A stretch of DNA of 36,059 nt, from assembly GCA_022538095.1 (NCBI GenBank), contig JAKYXN010000054.1:1-36059 (forward strand). Reading direction: 5' to 3'. Position numbers and translations under genes: made by a program. The DNA is from Puniceicoccaceae bacterium K14. Lineage in GTDB: Bacteria > Verrucomicrobiota > Verrucomicrobiia > Opitutales > Opitutaceae. The stretch's first letter is position 1; the number at the start of each line of letters is the position of its first letter. This document shows positions 1 through 8,574 of this stretch, in pieces. The notes below the pieces were generated by a model. That model saw only the letters and a program-made list of their open reading frames with translations. It made no database searches and had not been told where the DNA came from.

Positions 1-29
1 CTAGATACGAAAAATTGCCGGAAACTTAC

Positions 30-692
30 CTAGGATTTGTAACTATCGCTGCAATAAGCGATTGGGTGAAAATGTAATTTGTCCGTACGGCCTAAATCTG
101 TGTATACTACCCCGTAAAGCCCAGAGATTATAGTGTATCCGAAGGCTGCAATTGCCAATCCTAAGAGAATTGTAATCGTCGGAGTGATTTCTCCTATGAT
201 CGGGAAGGAAAAGAGTGGTTCACTGGAAAGATCGAGTATCGATACTATAATTTTTGACATGGCGAGAGTTACGGATGCCATGATAACTGCGTTAATCAGT
301 ATGCCGTCGAATAACGCTTTGAATATTCGCAAAATATTGCTTAGTTTATCTTCTCCATACCTTAAGGCAACGAATTCAACTTCGGTGACTGCTTCAGTAC
401 GACGCCATAAACGAGCGAAGAAGAAAACGGAGGCCATGATGCCGGTTGCAGATGACCACCAAAACCAGTTTCCGTTTATGCCTTCTGAGCGTGTGATGCC
501 AGCGACAAGCAATGGGGTGCCAGAGGAGAAGGTGGTTGCAACCATCGAGGTACCGGCGACGAACCAATGGAGGCTTCGACCGGCCACAAAGAAGTCGGTT
601 GAGCTTCGATTCGCTTTTCCAGAAAAATATACTCCTATTGCGAGAGCTGAGAGGACGTAGAGAATGACGATGAGCCAATCGACGGTTTGCAT
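30..692 (-). pseudogene. Sodium:solute symporter (SSS/SLC5) N-terminal part, truncated
   Basis: The 220 residues from the ATG at 692 match the first third to half of the sodium:solute symporter family: a first helix in WLIVILYVLSALAIGVYF, the family motif STDFFVAGRSLHW, then GTSMVATTFSSGTPLLVAG and the later segment GLYGVVYTDL. Family members usually have 500-600 residues. Here the similarity stops right after YTDL, at about position 90, and the frame ends at 30 after a polar tail unlike any transmembrane helix. Neither other frame gives a convincing continuation in the remaining bases. The gene is therefore frameshifted, deleted or interrupted, or the sequence is faulty at the window edge. 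I chose the start at 692 (MQTVDW) because a longer frame to 752 would run through a terminator-like hairpin. It lies downstream of the BNR_4 gene in the same direction. Identification as SSS is firm; pseudogene status is moderate. Confidence 0.7.
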
Positions 693-714
693 AGTTCGGA
701 GGTGAGGATGATTT

Positions 715-748
715 AAAAACCACCTACTAGATAACATCGAGTAGGTGG
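715..748 (-). terminator. Intrinsic terminator or attenuator 3' of the BNR_4 gene
   Basis: On the minus strand CCACCTACT pairs with AGTAGGTGG (9 bp, 11-nt loop) and is followed directly by five T. It sits between the stop of the BNR_4 gene (797) and the symporter ATG (692). It would end the first transcript or attenuate read-through into the second, since no separate symporter promoter fits in between. Confidence 0.7.
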
Positions 749-758
749 CCATAAGTGT

Positions 759-772
759 CCGCTTTAAAGCGG
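759..772. repeat. 14-bp perfect palindrome in the 3' untranslated region
   Basis: CCGCTTTAAAGCGG is its own reverse complement and lies just before the terminator hairpin, in the 3' UTR of the BNR_4 gene. As RNA it would form a short stem with a TTAA loop, so the gene ends in two tandem hairpins. Its role is not known. Confidence 0.45.
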
Positions 773-796
773 GTTTATCGGTTTAAAGGTGAATGA

Positions 797-3280
797 TTAT
801 TGGGCCACGCCGTATACTGCAATTTCTGCGATACCGATGCGTTCTTTCTTAGGTGTCCCGTTCTTCTTTGTACCGCGTTCTGTGCCTGAGCCAATGATGC
901 GAATGCCGTGCACGTCGTTTATTGAATCGAAAACAAAGTTCACAATTGGTTGGGGGCCAGTTGGGCAGGTGTCGGGTGTTGGAAGGACGATGACGTCAGT
1001 GTAGTTGCTTTCGAGGTTTGTGACATCGATCCAGTGACCATCGACTTCGGTTGTGTATTGAATCTGTGGGGCTGCGGGAGCAGAGCCTGAATCATCTGAA
1101 CTGTCAAACCATCCTCCGTTGTGGGAATAGTAGTGAGTCAGATCGACCTTGCAGATGTTGTCCTGAGGCTTTGCCCAGACGATACCGGCATATGCCAGAT
1201 TGACTGTGCGATTAGAATAGTCGAACGATTCTGTATCTTCGTCGTTTATGGCGCCGGTAAGAAGTACCTTGCCTGGAGTACCGTCGGTTTTGTTCGTAGT
1301 GCCGAATATTCCAATACCCTGTGTTGCAAGGTTGTCTGTGTTTTCCGCTTGTCCGACGAAGTAAGCGCCTTCCGGGATGCCGAACCACGGGCTTAAGGCA
1401 GTTGCGGGAATCAAAGAGGGAATGCCGGTATTAGGAGCCGCCCAGGCGACTGCAACGTGATCAATGCCATCGCTTTCTTTGTGGAGGACTTCGAAGTAGT
1501 AGCGATTGGCGCTATCGAGTGTTACGGTGGCTGATTTTTGCTCTGGGGTAGCGAGCCAATCGTAACTGGCTCCAGGCTGTGTCGTCTTTGCTATGAGTTT
1601 CGCTTTTTCCAGCGTTGCATCAGAGCTTAGCCAAAATTCACAGTTGTCATCGCCTGCTATGTAAAAGGTGTATTCACCGCTGGTAGGTGCGTGAATCATT
1701 CCGCGCATACGGCTGCCATAATCTTCGCCCCAGCTTATGAAGCTCTCAAGACTGCCTTCGACTTCTTCTTGAAATTCAGGGGCGTAGGGGAAGTTTGGAG
1801 CTTCCGATAAAGCTGCTAAGCCGTCGCCTTCGATTCCGCTCCAAAGTTCATGCGTAAAGCTTCCTTTATTTGTTAAGGAGACGTCATGCAATGAAAGAGT
1901 AGTTCGGTCTTGTGAGACACCTACCATACGGTAAATCCCGGTCTCTCGCAGGAATTTTTGGTCGACACCGGAATAGGTGACTTGCATTGGCCAGATGACG
2001 TGTGGGGCAGCTGTTGGGTCTAGGCGGCGAGTCATTTGTCCCCATCTTAGGTCAGACATGTAGGTCATTATTCCGTTGGCGTCCGGGAGGTGGATAACCT
2101 TTGTGTTACTAGCCGCTACAGGAGAGGCGTATTGATCACCCCATGATTGGGTCTCAGCGTCCCAAGTATTTACCCAGCATTCGCGGGATTTAAACTGAAA
2201 ATAGGATACAGAAGGATTTCCTTTTCCGTCGGTGTAAACTCCGGCAAAGCTCCAGAAAAAATCATCTGACGGGCGTTGGGCAACGATACTGGCTTGGTTG
2301 GGCCCTGCTTCGGCTCGCATTGGGAGTCCGGCTATTGGGGTATCGTCGGCTCGGTTGAATGTGATGCCTCCATCATTCGAATAGGCATAGACGATGTCAG
2401 TTGATCCATTTACAGCCCCGTTGTTGTTGATGGATGCCGCGAAATGCATGCGGTTATACATATCGAAGTAGAGTGTGACCATGAAGCCTTGATAGGCTTC
2501 TTCTACACCTGTGACGGTGTTGAAGTGACCGTTGTTCTCCCAGAGAATCGAAGGATAGAATGGGGTGAAAGCAACACTCGGTGCGGCTCCACCACGTGCG
2601 GTCCACGTTTGCGTTTCAGTGTCATAGACATAAAGGCCAACGGCATACGCACCGACCGTGTAACTATCTGTTAAGTTCGACCGGCATACCATGTAGAGCT
2701 CGCCTAATCGATCTGTATAAAATTTTGTGTAGGAGGGGCCGTAAATCGGTATCTTGCGTGGGTTTCCAGTCTTGTTGCCCATGAAGCTAAAACTACTAAT
2801 ATCCTCTGGCGAGTCCGATACCCAATACATTATATTGGCGTCGTCGAATCGACTGAGGTAAGTTGGCTGGCGGATTGGGTCGAAGTTGTGGTTGTCGCCG
2901 ACTATATGTATGTATCCATCTTTATCGATACCCATTGTGAAACCATGGTGAGCATCGAGTCTGATGGTGTAGTCGTCTGGTTCGAGTTGAACTTCGGTCG
3001 TTTCCTGTGGGGTTATTTTGACGACTTGGGGGCGAAAATTGACGTCTAACCGTATTAAATAGGTGTTGCCATTGTGAGTGACGGCTGGGGTTGTATTATT
3101 TTCGTACCCCGGTGCATCATTCGAACTGAAGTCGAGGTCTGTTGTAGAGTAAAAGACCCGTTCTGTTAGTCTTTCTTTGGTGATGTCGTAGGCTTGTGTG
3201 GAAGAGAGAGTGCAGGCGACTGCTAGAATGGCTGAAGCGCGCACGATTAGGTATTTCAATATATGATACGTTTTGTTCAT
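797..3280 (-). CDS. Exported BNR_4 beta-propeller + PA14 domain protein, candidate polysaccharide lyase/hydrolase
   Basis: This 827-residue protein has an N-terminal signal peptide (hydrophobic core about residues 11-27, cleavage near STQA). Residues about 60-470 resemble the BNR_4 propeller family, with the typical block DAHHGFTMGIDKDGYIHIVG (His111, His112) followed by DNHNFDP (His131). BNR_4-like propellers occur in ulvan-lyase-type and GH145-type enzymes, which use histidines in this blade. Residues about 478-615 look like a PA14 sugar-binding domain (SGEYTFYIAGDDNCEFWLS). The last 190 residues are a probable beta-sandwich of unknown type ending in EIAVYGV. It probably acts in the periplasm, outer membrane or outside the cell on the polysaccharide before uptake. 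A copy of the shared 29-bp element lies about 100 bp upstream, and a terminator follows. Domain calls are good; lyase versus glycosidase versus pure binding is open. Confidence 0.75.
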   Translation of the reverse strand: MNKTYHILKYLIVRASAILAVACTLSSTQAYDITKERLTERVFYSTTDLDFSSNDAPGYENNTTPAVTHNGNTYLIRLDVNFRPQVVKITPQETTEVQLEPDDYTIRLDAHHGFTMGIDKDGYIHIVGDNHNFDPIRQPTYLSRFDDANIMYWVSDSPEDISSFSFMGNKTGNPRKIPIYGPSYTKFYTDRLGELYMVCRSNLTDSYTVGAYAVGLYVYDTETQTWTARGGAAPSVAFTPFYPSILWENNGHFNTVTGVEEAYQGFMVTLYFDMYNRMHFAASINNNGAVNGSTDIVYAYSNDGGITFNRADDTPIAGLPMRAEAGPNQASIVAQRPSDDFFWSFAGVYTDGKGNPSVSYFQFKSRECWVNTWDAETQSWGDQYASPVAASNTKVIHLPDANGIMTYMSDLRWGQMTRRLDPTAAPHVIWPMQVTYSGVDQKFLRETGIYRMVGVSQDRTTLSLHDVSLTNKGSFTHELWSGIEGDGLAALSEAPNFPYAPEFQEEVEGSLESFISWGEDYGSRMRGMIHAPTSGEYTFYIAGDDNCEFWLSSDATLEKAKLIAKTTQPGASYDWLATPEQKSATVTLDSANRYYFEVLHKESDGIDHVAVAWAAPNTGIPSLIPATALSPWFGIPEGAYFVGQAENTDNLATQGIGIFGTTNKTDGTPGKVLLTGAINDEDTESFDYSNRTVNLAYAGIVWAKPQDNICKVDLTHYYSHNGGWFDSSDDSGSAPAAPQIQYTTEVDGHWIDVTNLESNYTDVIVLPTPDTCPTGPQPIVNFVFDSINDVHGIRIIGSGTERGTKKNGTPKKERIGIAEIAVYGVAQ

Positions 3281-3378
3281 TGTTTTATCTTTCGATTTAT
3301 TGCGACCCTGAGCGTATTTTCAGAGTCTGGGTGTCGGATAGAATTAGGGGTTAAGATTCGGCTATAAGATTAATTAAT

Positions 3379-3408
3379 AAGTCTATTGGATAACTCAAAA
3401 ATTAACTT
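3379..3408 (-). promoter_or_regulatory. Shared operator-like element, copy 1 (upstream of BNR_4 gene)
   Basis: In the gene direction it reads AAGTTAAT, six bases, GTTATC, then ATAGACTT. It has the same register as four other copies in the window, with the third block weaker and shifted by one base. It lies about 100 bp before the ATG at 3280. The 9-mer ATTAATTAA follows 22 bases after AAGTTAAT, the same spacing as in copy 3. Confidence 0.55.
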
Positions 3409-3464
3409 ATTATGCTTTGGAGTATCTCAAGCTCTGAGTGTGAAATGGACACTCGTGAAGGTAT

Positions 3465-3498
3465 GAAAAAGCGAGCCCCCATTGCTGATGGCTCGCTT
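3465..3498 (-). terminator. Intrinsic terminator of the TonB-dependent receptor gene
   Basis: On the minus strand AAGCGAGCC pairs perfectly with GGCTCGCTT (9 bp, 12-nt loop), and the T-run continues with three more T. It lies about 30 bases after the receptor stop codon at 3529 and separates this gene from the next one downstream. Confidence 0.85.
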
Positions 3499-3528
3499 GA
3501 AGTATTTCAAAATTATGGAAACGTCTTT

Positions 3529-6447
3529 CTACCAGGAGATAGTGTTTGTTAACATATAGGACCTTGGTTGTGGGATCCTGTAGTTGTAGTAAACAGGGAG
3601 GTCGTCAGCTTCAGCTCTCTCAATTGCCCGACTAGCAGTGTATTCTTGATCATCCAAAACGTTTCGAATGTTCAATTGGATGCTCCAGTTTACCTTGTCG
3701 TTCATTAGTTTTCGGCTGTAACGAATGTGAAGACCGGTATCCAACTTGTCGGAGCCATAGTACGGCTTGTCGAGATCTATGAGGTTCGTTTCGTCTAGGG
3801 CATGACCGATGACGGGTTTATCCTGCCAGTTTAAGTATCCGCCGATAGCGACGCCTTTGAGTGCGCCGTCCCATGCGAAATCATAATTGGATACGAGGCT
3901 GAACTTCCATTCACGCAATTCGGTTTGTGGTGTGCCGTCTTGACGCTTAAGGTTGGCAATGTCTCGCTTCATTTCGTCTAGCAATTCACCGACCGTGATG
4001 TTGTTGCTTGCAGCGACTTGCAGGTCGGAGAATTCCCGTAGAGCAGCTTCGTTTTCAGTGTAGTATTTGCTTCCAGAAGGAAGGCTGTTGCTGCGTACTG
4101 CTTCGTTTCGACTTCCCATCAATGAGATTCTCCATCGCTTGGTTGGGTTGTAAGAAGCTGAGAATTCTATTCCTTCTACGTCGAGATCGACGGTGTCGGT
4201 GACAGATGTAAGGATTTTTTCTGACATGCCAAGTTCTTCCCAAATAGCATCGAACTTCTTAGATATGCTGCCGGGTGTACCTCCGCCTAGACGGGCATTT
4301 CGTTGCCCTCCTTCGAACCAAGAGATTTTTGCCTGCAGTTTGTCTTCAAACATAGCGAACTTGAATCCATAGTCGATCGTTTGTCCCTGGGAGTTCGGGC
4401 TAGTGAAACCTTGGAAGTTTTTCGCTACGGTAGCTGGCTCGAAGTTGTTTGCTCGATTGTAGGTAAGGGAGAAATTGTTTAAGATTCCATCGCTTTGTAT
4501 GAGCTTGTATACTACACCGTAAGAATAGGTTTCTTCGGAGATTCCGGAGACAGCCTCGTTCAGGGTTAGGGGTGTGAGGCTTTCTTTGAAGGATGCCCAG
4601 GATCCGTCACTGTTTTGTACCCAGTTTGCTCTGTCAACTTCGTAAGCGTCTTGCGTATCACGGCGGATACCGTAAGTGGCTATTAGCTTTTCGTTGAAAA
4701 GGTGACTTTGCCCTGCGAAGAGTATGGCCGTTTGTTCAGTCTCCGTATCGTATCCGGGAACGAAATTTAAGTATTCCGCTTTTATGCCTGGAAGCTTGGA
4801 CAATTGCGTAGGCCAGTTTTCTAGTTTTAGATCTTCGGCCGGTGTTCGATCTCCGCTTTCGAGATCTTGGTAAAAGACGGGAGCGATTAGGTTTTCACTG
4901 TGTAGTATATTTGCGTTGTAGCCTTCCAAGGGCGTGACGTTGTAAAGGCGGCCGATATCGACTGCGAGCGTGCCAGATTCTTCTGAAAACATGGCGGAGA
5001 ACATGTGTCGTCCGAGTAGCTTTCCTTTATCTCGTAGGTCGAGTTTGTAAGAGGCGGTTAACCGTACATTCTCGTTTGTGTATGCGGTTGGTGTGTACCA
5101 AACGGAGTTGGCGAAAGTAAGTAGGCTACCTGCATTCAAGTTCGGAGTGACTCCATCGTTGAGTGTTTCGCTGGCGTCACCATAGAGGCTGTATCCACTT
5201 GCCCATCTTACATCCTTGTTGTGTTCATTTTGGAAGTAGGCTAATTGAACGTAGAAGTTCTCATTGATTTTTTGTTCGATGGAAATGTCACCGATCATGA
5301 AGTCTCGAGAGTCTGTCCGCTGATTTCCTAAGTTTATTGTATGATCGTAGAGATCGAATGGTGTAGGCTGTGAGTGTTTTCTTTCAATTCCTATGGGGTT
5401 CCATCCGGATACTGCGTAGTTTTTCCAACTTTGGACTCTGTTGTTTGGGTCTGGGTCGAGTGAGCCAAACATGATACGAGTATTGTCTACACCGGTGATG
5501 CGATTTACCTGATCGAGCTCACCTTCTGGTGTATCGCCGGGGTTAAGGATACCGTCTACGACTATGGTTGGTTTTCCGGCGTCTAGCCAGTTTGTAACCA
5601 TGTTTGTGATGACATTGGGTCCAGCAGTATTGCGGATGGATTCTCCGAATTCGAGATTAGCATTAATGGTTGTGTTCTGAAAAGGTTTCCATGCTACGGC
5701 GCCGTAGAAGCGGCGTTGATCGAAGTATTGAGGATCGCGGAAATACTCGTGCTTGTCATTGAGGTAGTTAAACCTAACGCCCAGCTTGTCCTCTACGAGG
5801 ACGCGGTTGAATGCTAATTCTAAGCGGTTCGAGCCGTTATCGTCAATGCGATTTCTTATTTGATTTGTATTGCGATTGGTGTTTGCTGGGCTGAGTTGTG
5901 TATTGACGACCCCAGCCGGATTTGCGATGCCGAATAGGATCGCGTTAGCTCCCGCAGAAAGGGTTGCTCGGTCCATATTGTATCCATCTGCTTGAGGCAT
6001 GTATTCGCCTTTTGGAGCCGAGAAAAAATTACGAGCAACTGATTGAGTAGGCAATCCGCGGATTCTGATCGCGGTGGCGAAGAATACGTCATTTTCGCCC
6101 TGAGCCGCTGTTTGAGTCGATTCCGGTTCGGTACTGGGCAGGAATTTCGCAAGGTCCTGGATATTAGAGACGCCCAGGTCATCCATGAATGTCTTTGAGA
6201 CGAGAGTGAGTGCTGCCGCTACGTCCTCTGAATTGGAGTTTAGGCGATTTGCGGCCAAAGTGTCGCTCACGAAGTAGCCTTCTGACTGGTCCGCTTGTAT
6301 GGTGAACGGTGAGAGTTCGTAGACTTCCTTGGGTTCAGTTGTCTCATCCTGCGCAAATAGTCCGGTGGAAGCGATTGTTGCAAGGCTCACAGAGGCTTTG
6401 AAGACGCGACTTGTTTGGCGTGTTAGATTGTTTTGGGGTTCTTTCAT
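3529..6447 (-). CDS. TonB-dependent receptor (outer membrane oligosaccharide uptake)
   Basis: The protein has 972 residues. A signal peptide (about 1-32, cleavage near LFAQ) is followed by the lead-in EVYELSPFTIQADQSEGY, which is characteristic of verrucomicrobial TonB-dependent receptors. The plug spans about residues 50-200, with IRIRGLP and ANAILFGIANPAGVVN marking its core. The rest is a beta-barrel with repeated aromatic strands, ending in an aromatic residue (TNTISW), as expected for BamA-dependent insertion. No SusD-type partner is encoded nearby, which is normal for this phylum. It should carry oligosaccharides of the target glycan into the periplasm, where the ABC importer at 17.5-21.0 kb can take over. 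It is probably transcribed alone: the shared element lies about 205 bp upstream and a strong terminator follows. The family is certain; the substrate is inferred from neighbours. Confidence 0.95.
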   Translation of the reverse strand: MKEPQNNLTRQTSRVFKASVSLATIASTGLFAQDETTEPKEVYELSPFTIQADQSEGYFVSDTLAANRLNSNSEDVAAALTLVSKTFMDDLGVSNIQDLAKFLPSTEPESTQTAAQGENDVFFATAIRIRGLPTQSVARNFFSAPKGEYMPQADGYNMDRATLSAGANAILFGIANPAGVVNTQLSPANTNRNTNQIRNRIDDNGSNRLELAFNRVLVEDKLGVRFNYLNDKHEYFRDPQYFDQRRFYGAVAWKPFQNTTINANLEFGESIRNTAGPNVITNMVTNWLDAGKPTIVVDGILNPGDTPEGELDQVNRITGVDNTRIMFGSLDPDPNNRVQSWKNYAVSGWNPIGIERKHSQPTPFDLYDHTINLGNQRTDSRDFMIGDISIEQKINENFYVQLAYFQNEHNKDVRWASGYSLYGDASETLNDGVTPNLNAGSLLTFANSVWYTPTAYTNENVRLTASYKLDLRDKGKLLGRHMFSAMFSEESGTLAVDIGRLYNVTPLEGYNANILHSENLIAPVFYQDLESGDRTPAEDLKLENWPTQLSKLPGIKAEYLNFVPGYDTETEQTAILFAGQSHLFNEKLIATYGIRRDTQDAYEVDRANWVQNSDGSWASFKESLTPLTLNEAVSGISEETYSYGVVYKLIQSDGILNNFSLTYNRANNFEPATVAKNFQGFTSPNSQGQTIDYGFKFAMFEDKLQAKISWFEGGQRNARLGGGTPGSISKKFDAIWEELGMSEKILTSVTDTVDLDVEGIEFSASYNPTKRWRISLMGSRNEAVRSNSLPSGSKYYTENEAALREFSDLQVAASNNITVGELLDEMKRDIANLKRQDGTPQTELREWKFSLVSNYDFAWDGALKGVAIGGYLNWQDKPVIGHALDETNLIDLDKPYYGSDKLDTGLHIRYSRKLMNDKVNWSIQLNIRNVLDDQEYTASRAIERAEADDLPVYYNYRIPQPRSYMLTNTISW

Positions 6448-6651
6448 ATTTTCGTAGTTATAGCAATTATGGTCTATTGTTGGGATTCAACGTGGTCATA
6501 ACTCAACCGATTGTGGCTGTAGGGTGGGTAAGGGGGGAGATGGGTGTTTTTCTTGTGACACTTTTTCTCTGGCGCCATCGCTTAAATAGAAATCGAACGA
6601 CAGGCGAATCAGGAGATTTAATAGAATGAAAATTCAATTCAGATATATTAC

Positions 6652-6680
6652 AAGTAAATAATTAATCAAATAATTAACCT
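6652..6680 (-). promoter_or_regulatory. Shared operator-like element, copy 2 (upstream of TonB receptor)
   Basis: In the gene direction it reads AGGTTAAT, six bases, ATTAAT, two bases, TTTACTT. Block spacing is identical to copies 3, 4 and 5. It lies 205 bp before the receptor ATG, further out than the other copies, which suggests a long 5' leader. Confidence 0.6.
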
Positions 6681-6803
6681 TCATGATTAATCATTGGTTT
6701 TTTCGGATTAGGATCAGTGTAAATCGATGTTTTGATGCTCTCGTTTTTACTTTATTGAGAGTGTTATTGGCGCTTGGAGTGCGCCTGTTACGCACAGTGA
6801 GGT

Positions 6804-6830
6804 TAAGCCGAAAGGCTTAGCCCTTTCGGG
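6804..6830. terminator. Two adjacent GNRA-like hairpins 3' of the GH172-like gene
   Basis: TAAGCC-GAAA-GGCTTA (6804-6819) is followed by CCC-TTTC-GGG (6821-6830). They lie about 40 bases after the stop at 6869. Neither has a T-run on the minus strand, so they may be a processed or Rho-dependent 3' end rather than a classic terminator. Confidence 0.4.
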
Positions 6831-6868
6831 TAAAACTGAAGATACGCGAATTCCGGTTAATCGATTGC

Positions 6869-7921
6869 TTAGATTATTTCCAAGCTGTCGCGGTTGGGCA
6901 ATTTAGGGAATTTCGCAGAGGGAAGGGTTTGGTACCAGAATGCAACCGAAGCGATATCGTCTTGAAGCGGGAGGTATCGTTTGCCTGATCTCCAGCCAAG
7001 CGCTTGCATGGTGACTTTGAGGTCACGAGAGAATCGAATTGGGTCAGTTATATGCCACCGGTAGAGGCTGAAGCGGGTTTGGGAGCGGTAGACTCCGTCG
7101 GGACGCAGGACCTGAGGCATGCCGGCGTAAGGTGTATTGTATTCCTGATACTGCTTGGTCTGCTGGTTCTCGAAATTGTAGGAACCGCAAAAGTAGTCCT
7201 CCGTGCCGGTGCCGCAAATGGTGGGGAACTCCCGGTCACCATCGAGGTAGAACTTGATCTCACCTTCGCCCCACCAGTTTGAGTTGTTGACGCCCCAGGC
7301 CATGTAGGTGCCGACGTAGCGCCCGTGCCCTTCGATGCCGTCGAGGATCGTGTAGACGCTTTTGTAGGGGAGGGGATTGACGCGGCGGAACTGGGCGTGG
7401 AAGTAGCCGGCCCCCTTGTCGACCGGACCGAGCGAATGGTTGATTTGGTAGTAGAGCGTCATTTGCTCGTCCGATGTATTTGAGAGAGTAATACGGCACT
7501 GATTTCTGAAAGGCATTTGCCAGTAGCAATTGAAGGAGCTGCCGGGATTAACGCAGACAGCAGTTGAGGTGACTTGCGCGAATTCGCCCCAGCCGCAGGC
7601 AAAGAAGTCGCCGACCGGACATTCTACTGATGGGTGTTCTTGGCCGTCCCAGTATATGCGAAGGATGCTGAATCGCCAGTTTCCGGTGGGGGTCATCCAA
7701 ATTTGCTCAATGAGTCCGGGGCCATCGATGTTGGCGATTTCAAATTCTTGACCTGCTTCAATATGAACAGAGGGGGAGACCTTCCAGCCTTGGCCAAGTT
7801 CACGAGCCGGCTTTTTTCCAGTTCCTTCGGTTGCCATGCCTCCTCGACCTTTTTTGCCGTCGAAATTTTCGGGGCTTATTGAGCGGGATTCGCGATTGTC
7901 AATGATGGCTAAGTTTTTCAT
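6869..7921 (-). CDS. DUF2961 / GH172-family glycoside hydrolase
   Basis: This 350-residue protein matches the DUF2961 family, now GH172, whose characterised members act on alpha-fructofuranosides and arabinofuranosides or form difructose anhydride. Visible hallmarks are NIDGPGLIEQIWM near the start, the segment GEGEIKFYLDGD with Glu221, and TICGTGTEDYFCGSY with Glu241. The two glutamates are in the places expected for the catalytic pair. It has no signal peptide, so it should be cytoplasmic. I chose the ATG at 7921 because it overlaps the TGA of the SGNH gene (ATGA), which implies translational coupling. A frame open to 8047 would overlap that gene by over 120 bases. It is the last gene of the group starting with the beta-helix protein. 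Substrate in this pathway is unknown. Confidence 0.85.
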   Translation of the reverse strand: MKNLAIIDNRESRSISPENFDGKKGRGGMATEGTGKKPARELGQGWKVSPSVHIEAGQEFEIANIDGPGLIEQIWMTPTGNWRFSILRIYWDGQEHPSVECPVGDFFACGWGEFAQVTSTAVCVNPGSSFNCYWQMPFRNQCRITLSNTSDEQMTLYYQINHSLGPVDKGAGYFHAQFRRVNPLPYKSVYTILDGIEGHGRYVGTYMAWGVNNSNWWGEGEIKFYLDGDREFPTICGTGTEDYFCGSYNFENQQTKQYQEYNTPYAGMPQVLRPDGVYRSQTRFSLYRWHITDPIRFSRDLKVTMQALGWRSGKRYLPLQDDIASVAFWYQTLPSAKFPKLPNRDSLEII

Positions 7922-8574
7922 AAATTTAGGGCGTTCATCACCGATCGGGCGAGAGCATAGTGTCCAGTAGCGTTTATGTGGATACGATCCCATGCAATCT
8001 CGCATGGGTGCTGGTAGGTCATGAGTTTGTCCATCTCGGCTTGGCAATCGATGAATCGAGCATCGTTTTCTGCGGCGATGTCCTGGACGATGCGTCCGTA
8101 TTCGTTCATCCGATTGAGGAACGGATCAGTTGGGTCCTTTTCGAGTAGGAATGGAGCGAGGAGATAGATCCCCTTGAGTTCAGGTGTTTCTCGAGCTTTT
8201 TTGATGATTCGCTGGTAGGTACTTTTGAATACAGACGCATCGATATGCTCGTCGGTCTTCATCGGGCTATCGAATTGTCTCCAGACATCGTTGATTCCGA
8301 TGGAAACGAAGAGCCATTGCGGCTTGAGGTTGAGTACGTCCTGCGTCCAGCGGTCTTCTAGATTGCGGACGGTGTTTCCTCCGATGCCACGATTGATTAC
8401 GCGGATTCGACAGGATGGGTGTTCATTTGCGAAGATAGCGTTGAAGAGCTCCACGTAGCCTTGGCCGAGGCCGGTGTTTCGATTCCAAGGGGTGGGCTCG
8501 CCTGTTTCGTCTCGTCCGGTCTCCGTGATGGAATCGCCGATGAAGAGAAGGGTATCGTGTTCTCTGATTTTCAC
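7918..8574 (-). CDS. Cytoplasmic SGNH/GDSL hydrolase, probable carbohydrate esterase
   Basis: This 218-residue protein has all SGNH blocks: FIGDSIT with Ser15, NRGIGGNTV with Gly63, SIGINDVW with Asn95, and DRIHINATGH with Asp196 and His199. Single-domain enzymes of this layout commonly deacetylate plant or algal oligosaccharides. There is no signal peptide. It starts with GTG inside the TAGTG that also ends the beta-helix gene, and ends in ATGA shared with the GH172-like gene, so all three are translationally coupled. The likely role is removal of O-acetyl groups so that the GH172-like or other hydrolases can act. Family assignment is firm; the acyl group and substrate are inferred. Confidence 0.9.
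   Translation of the reverse strand: MKIREHDTLLFIGDSITETGRDETGEPTPWNRNTGLGQGYVELFNAIFANEHPSCRIRVINRGIGGNTVRNLEDRWTQDVLNLKPQWLFVSIGINDVWRQFDSPMKTDEHIDASVFKSTYQRIIKKARETPELKGIYLLAPFLLEKDPTDPFLNRMNEYGRIVQDIAAENDARFIDCQAEMDKLMTYQHPCEIAWDRIHINATGHYALARSVMNALNL

Larger units (their letters stand above)
6448..6868. other. Intergenic region between the TonB receptor and the GH172-like gene
   Basis: These 421 bases hold no convincing gene. The left part is the promoter region of the receptor and contains one copy of the 29-bp element. The right part is the 3' end of the GH172-like transcript and contains two small GC hairpins. A 72-codon plus-strand frame at 6411-6629 has no recognisable features. 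Confidence 0.7.

Noticed and set aside
133-660. 175-codon plus-strand frame opposite the truncated symporter
   Set aside because: It is the antisense shadow of a gene with clear family motifs and has no recognisable protein features.
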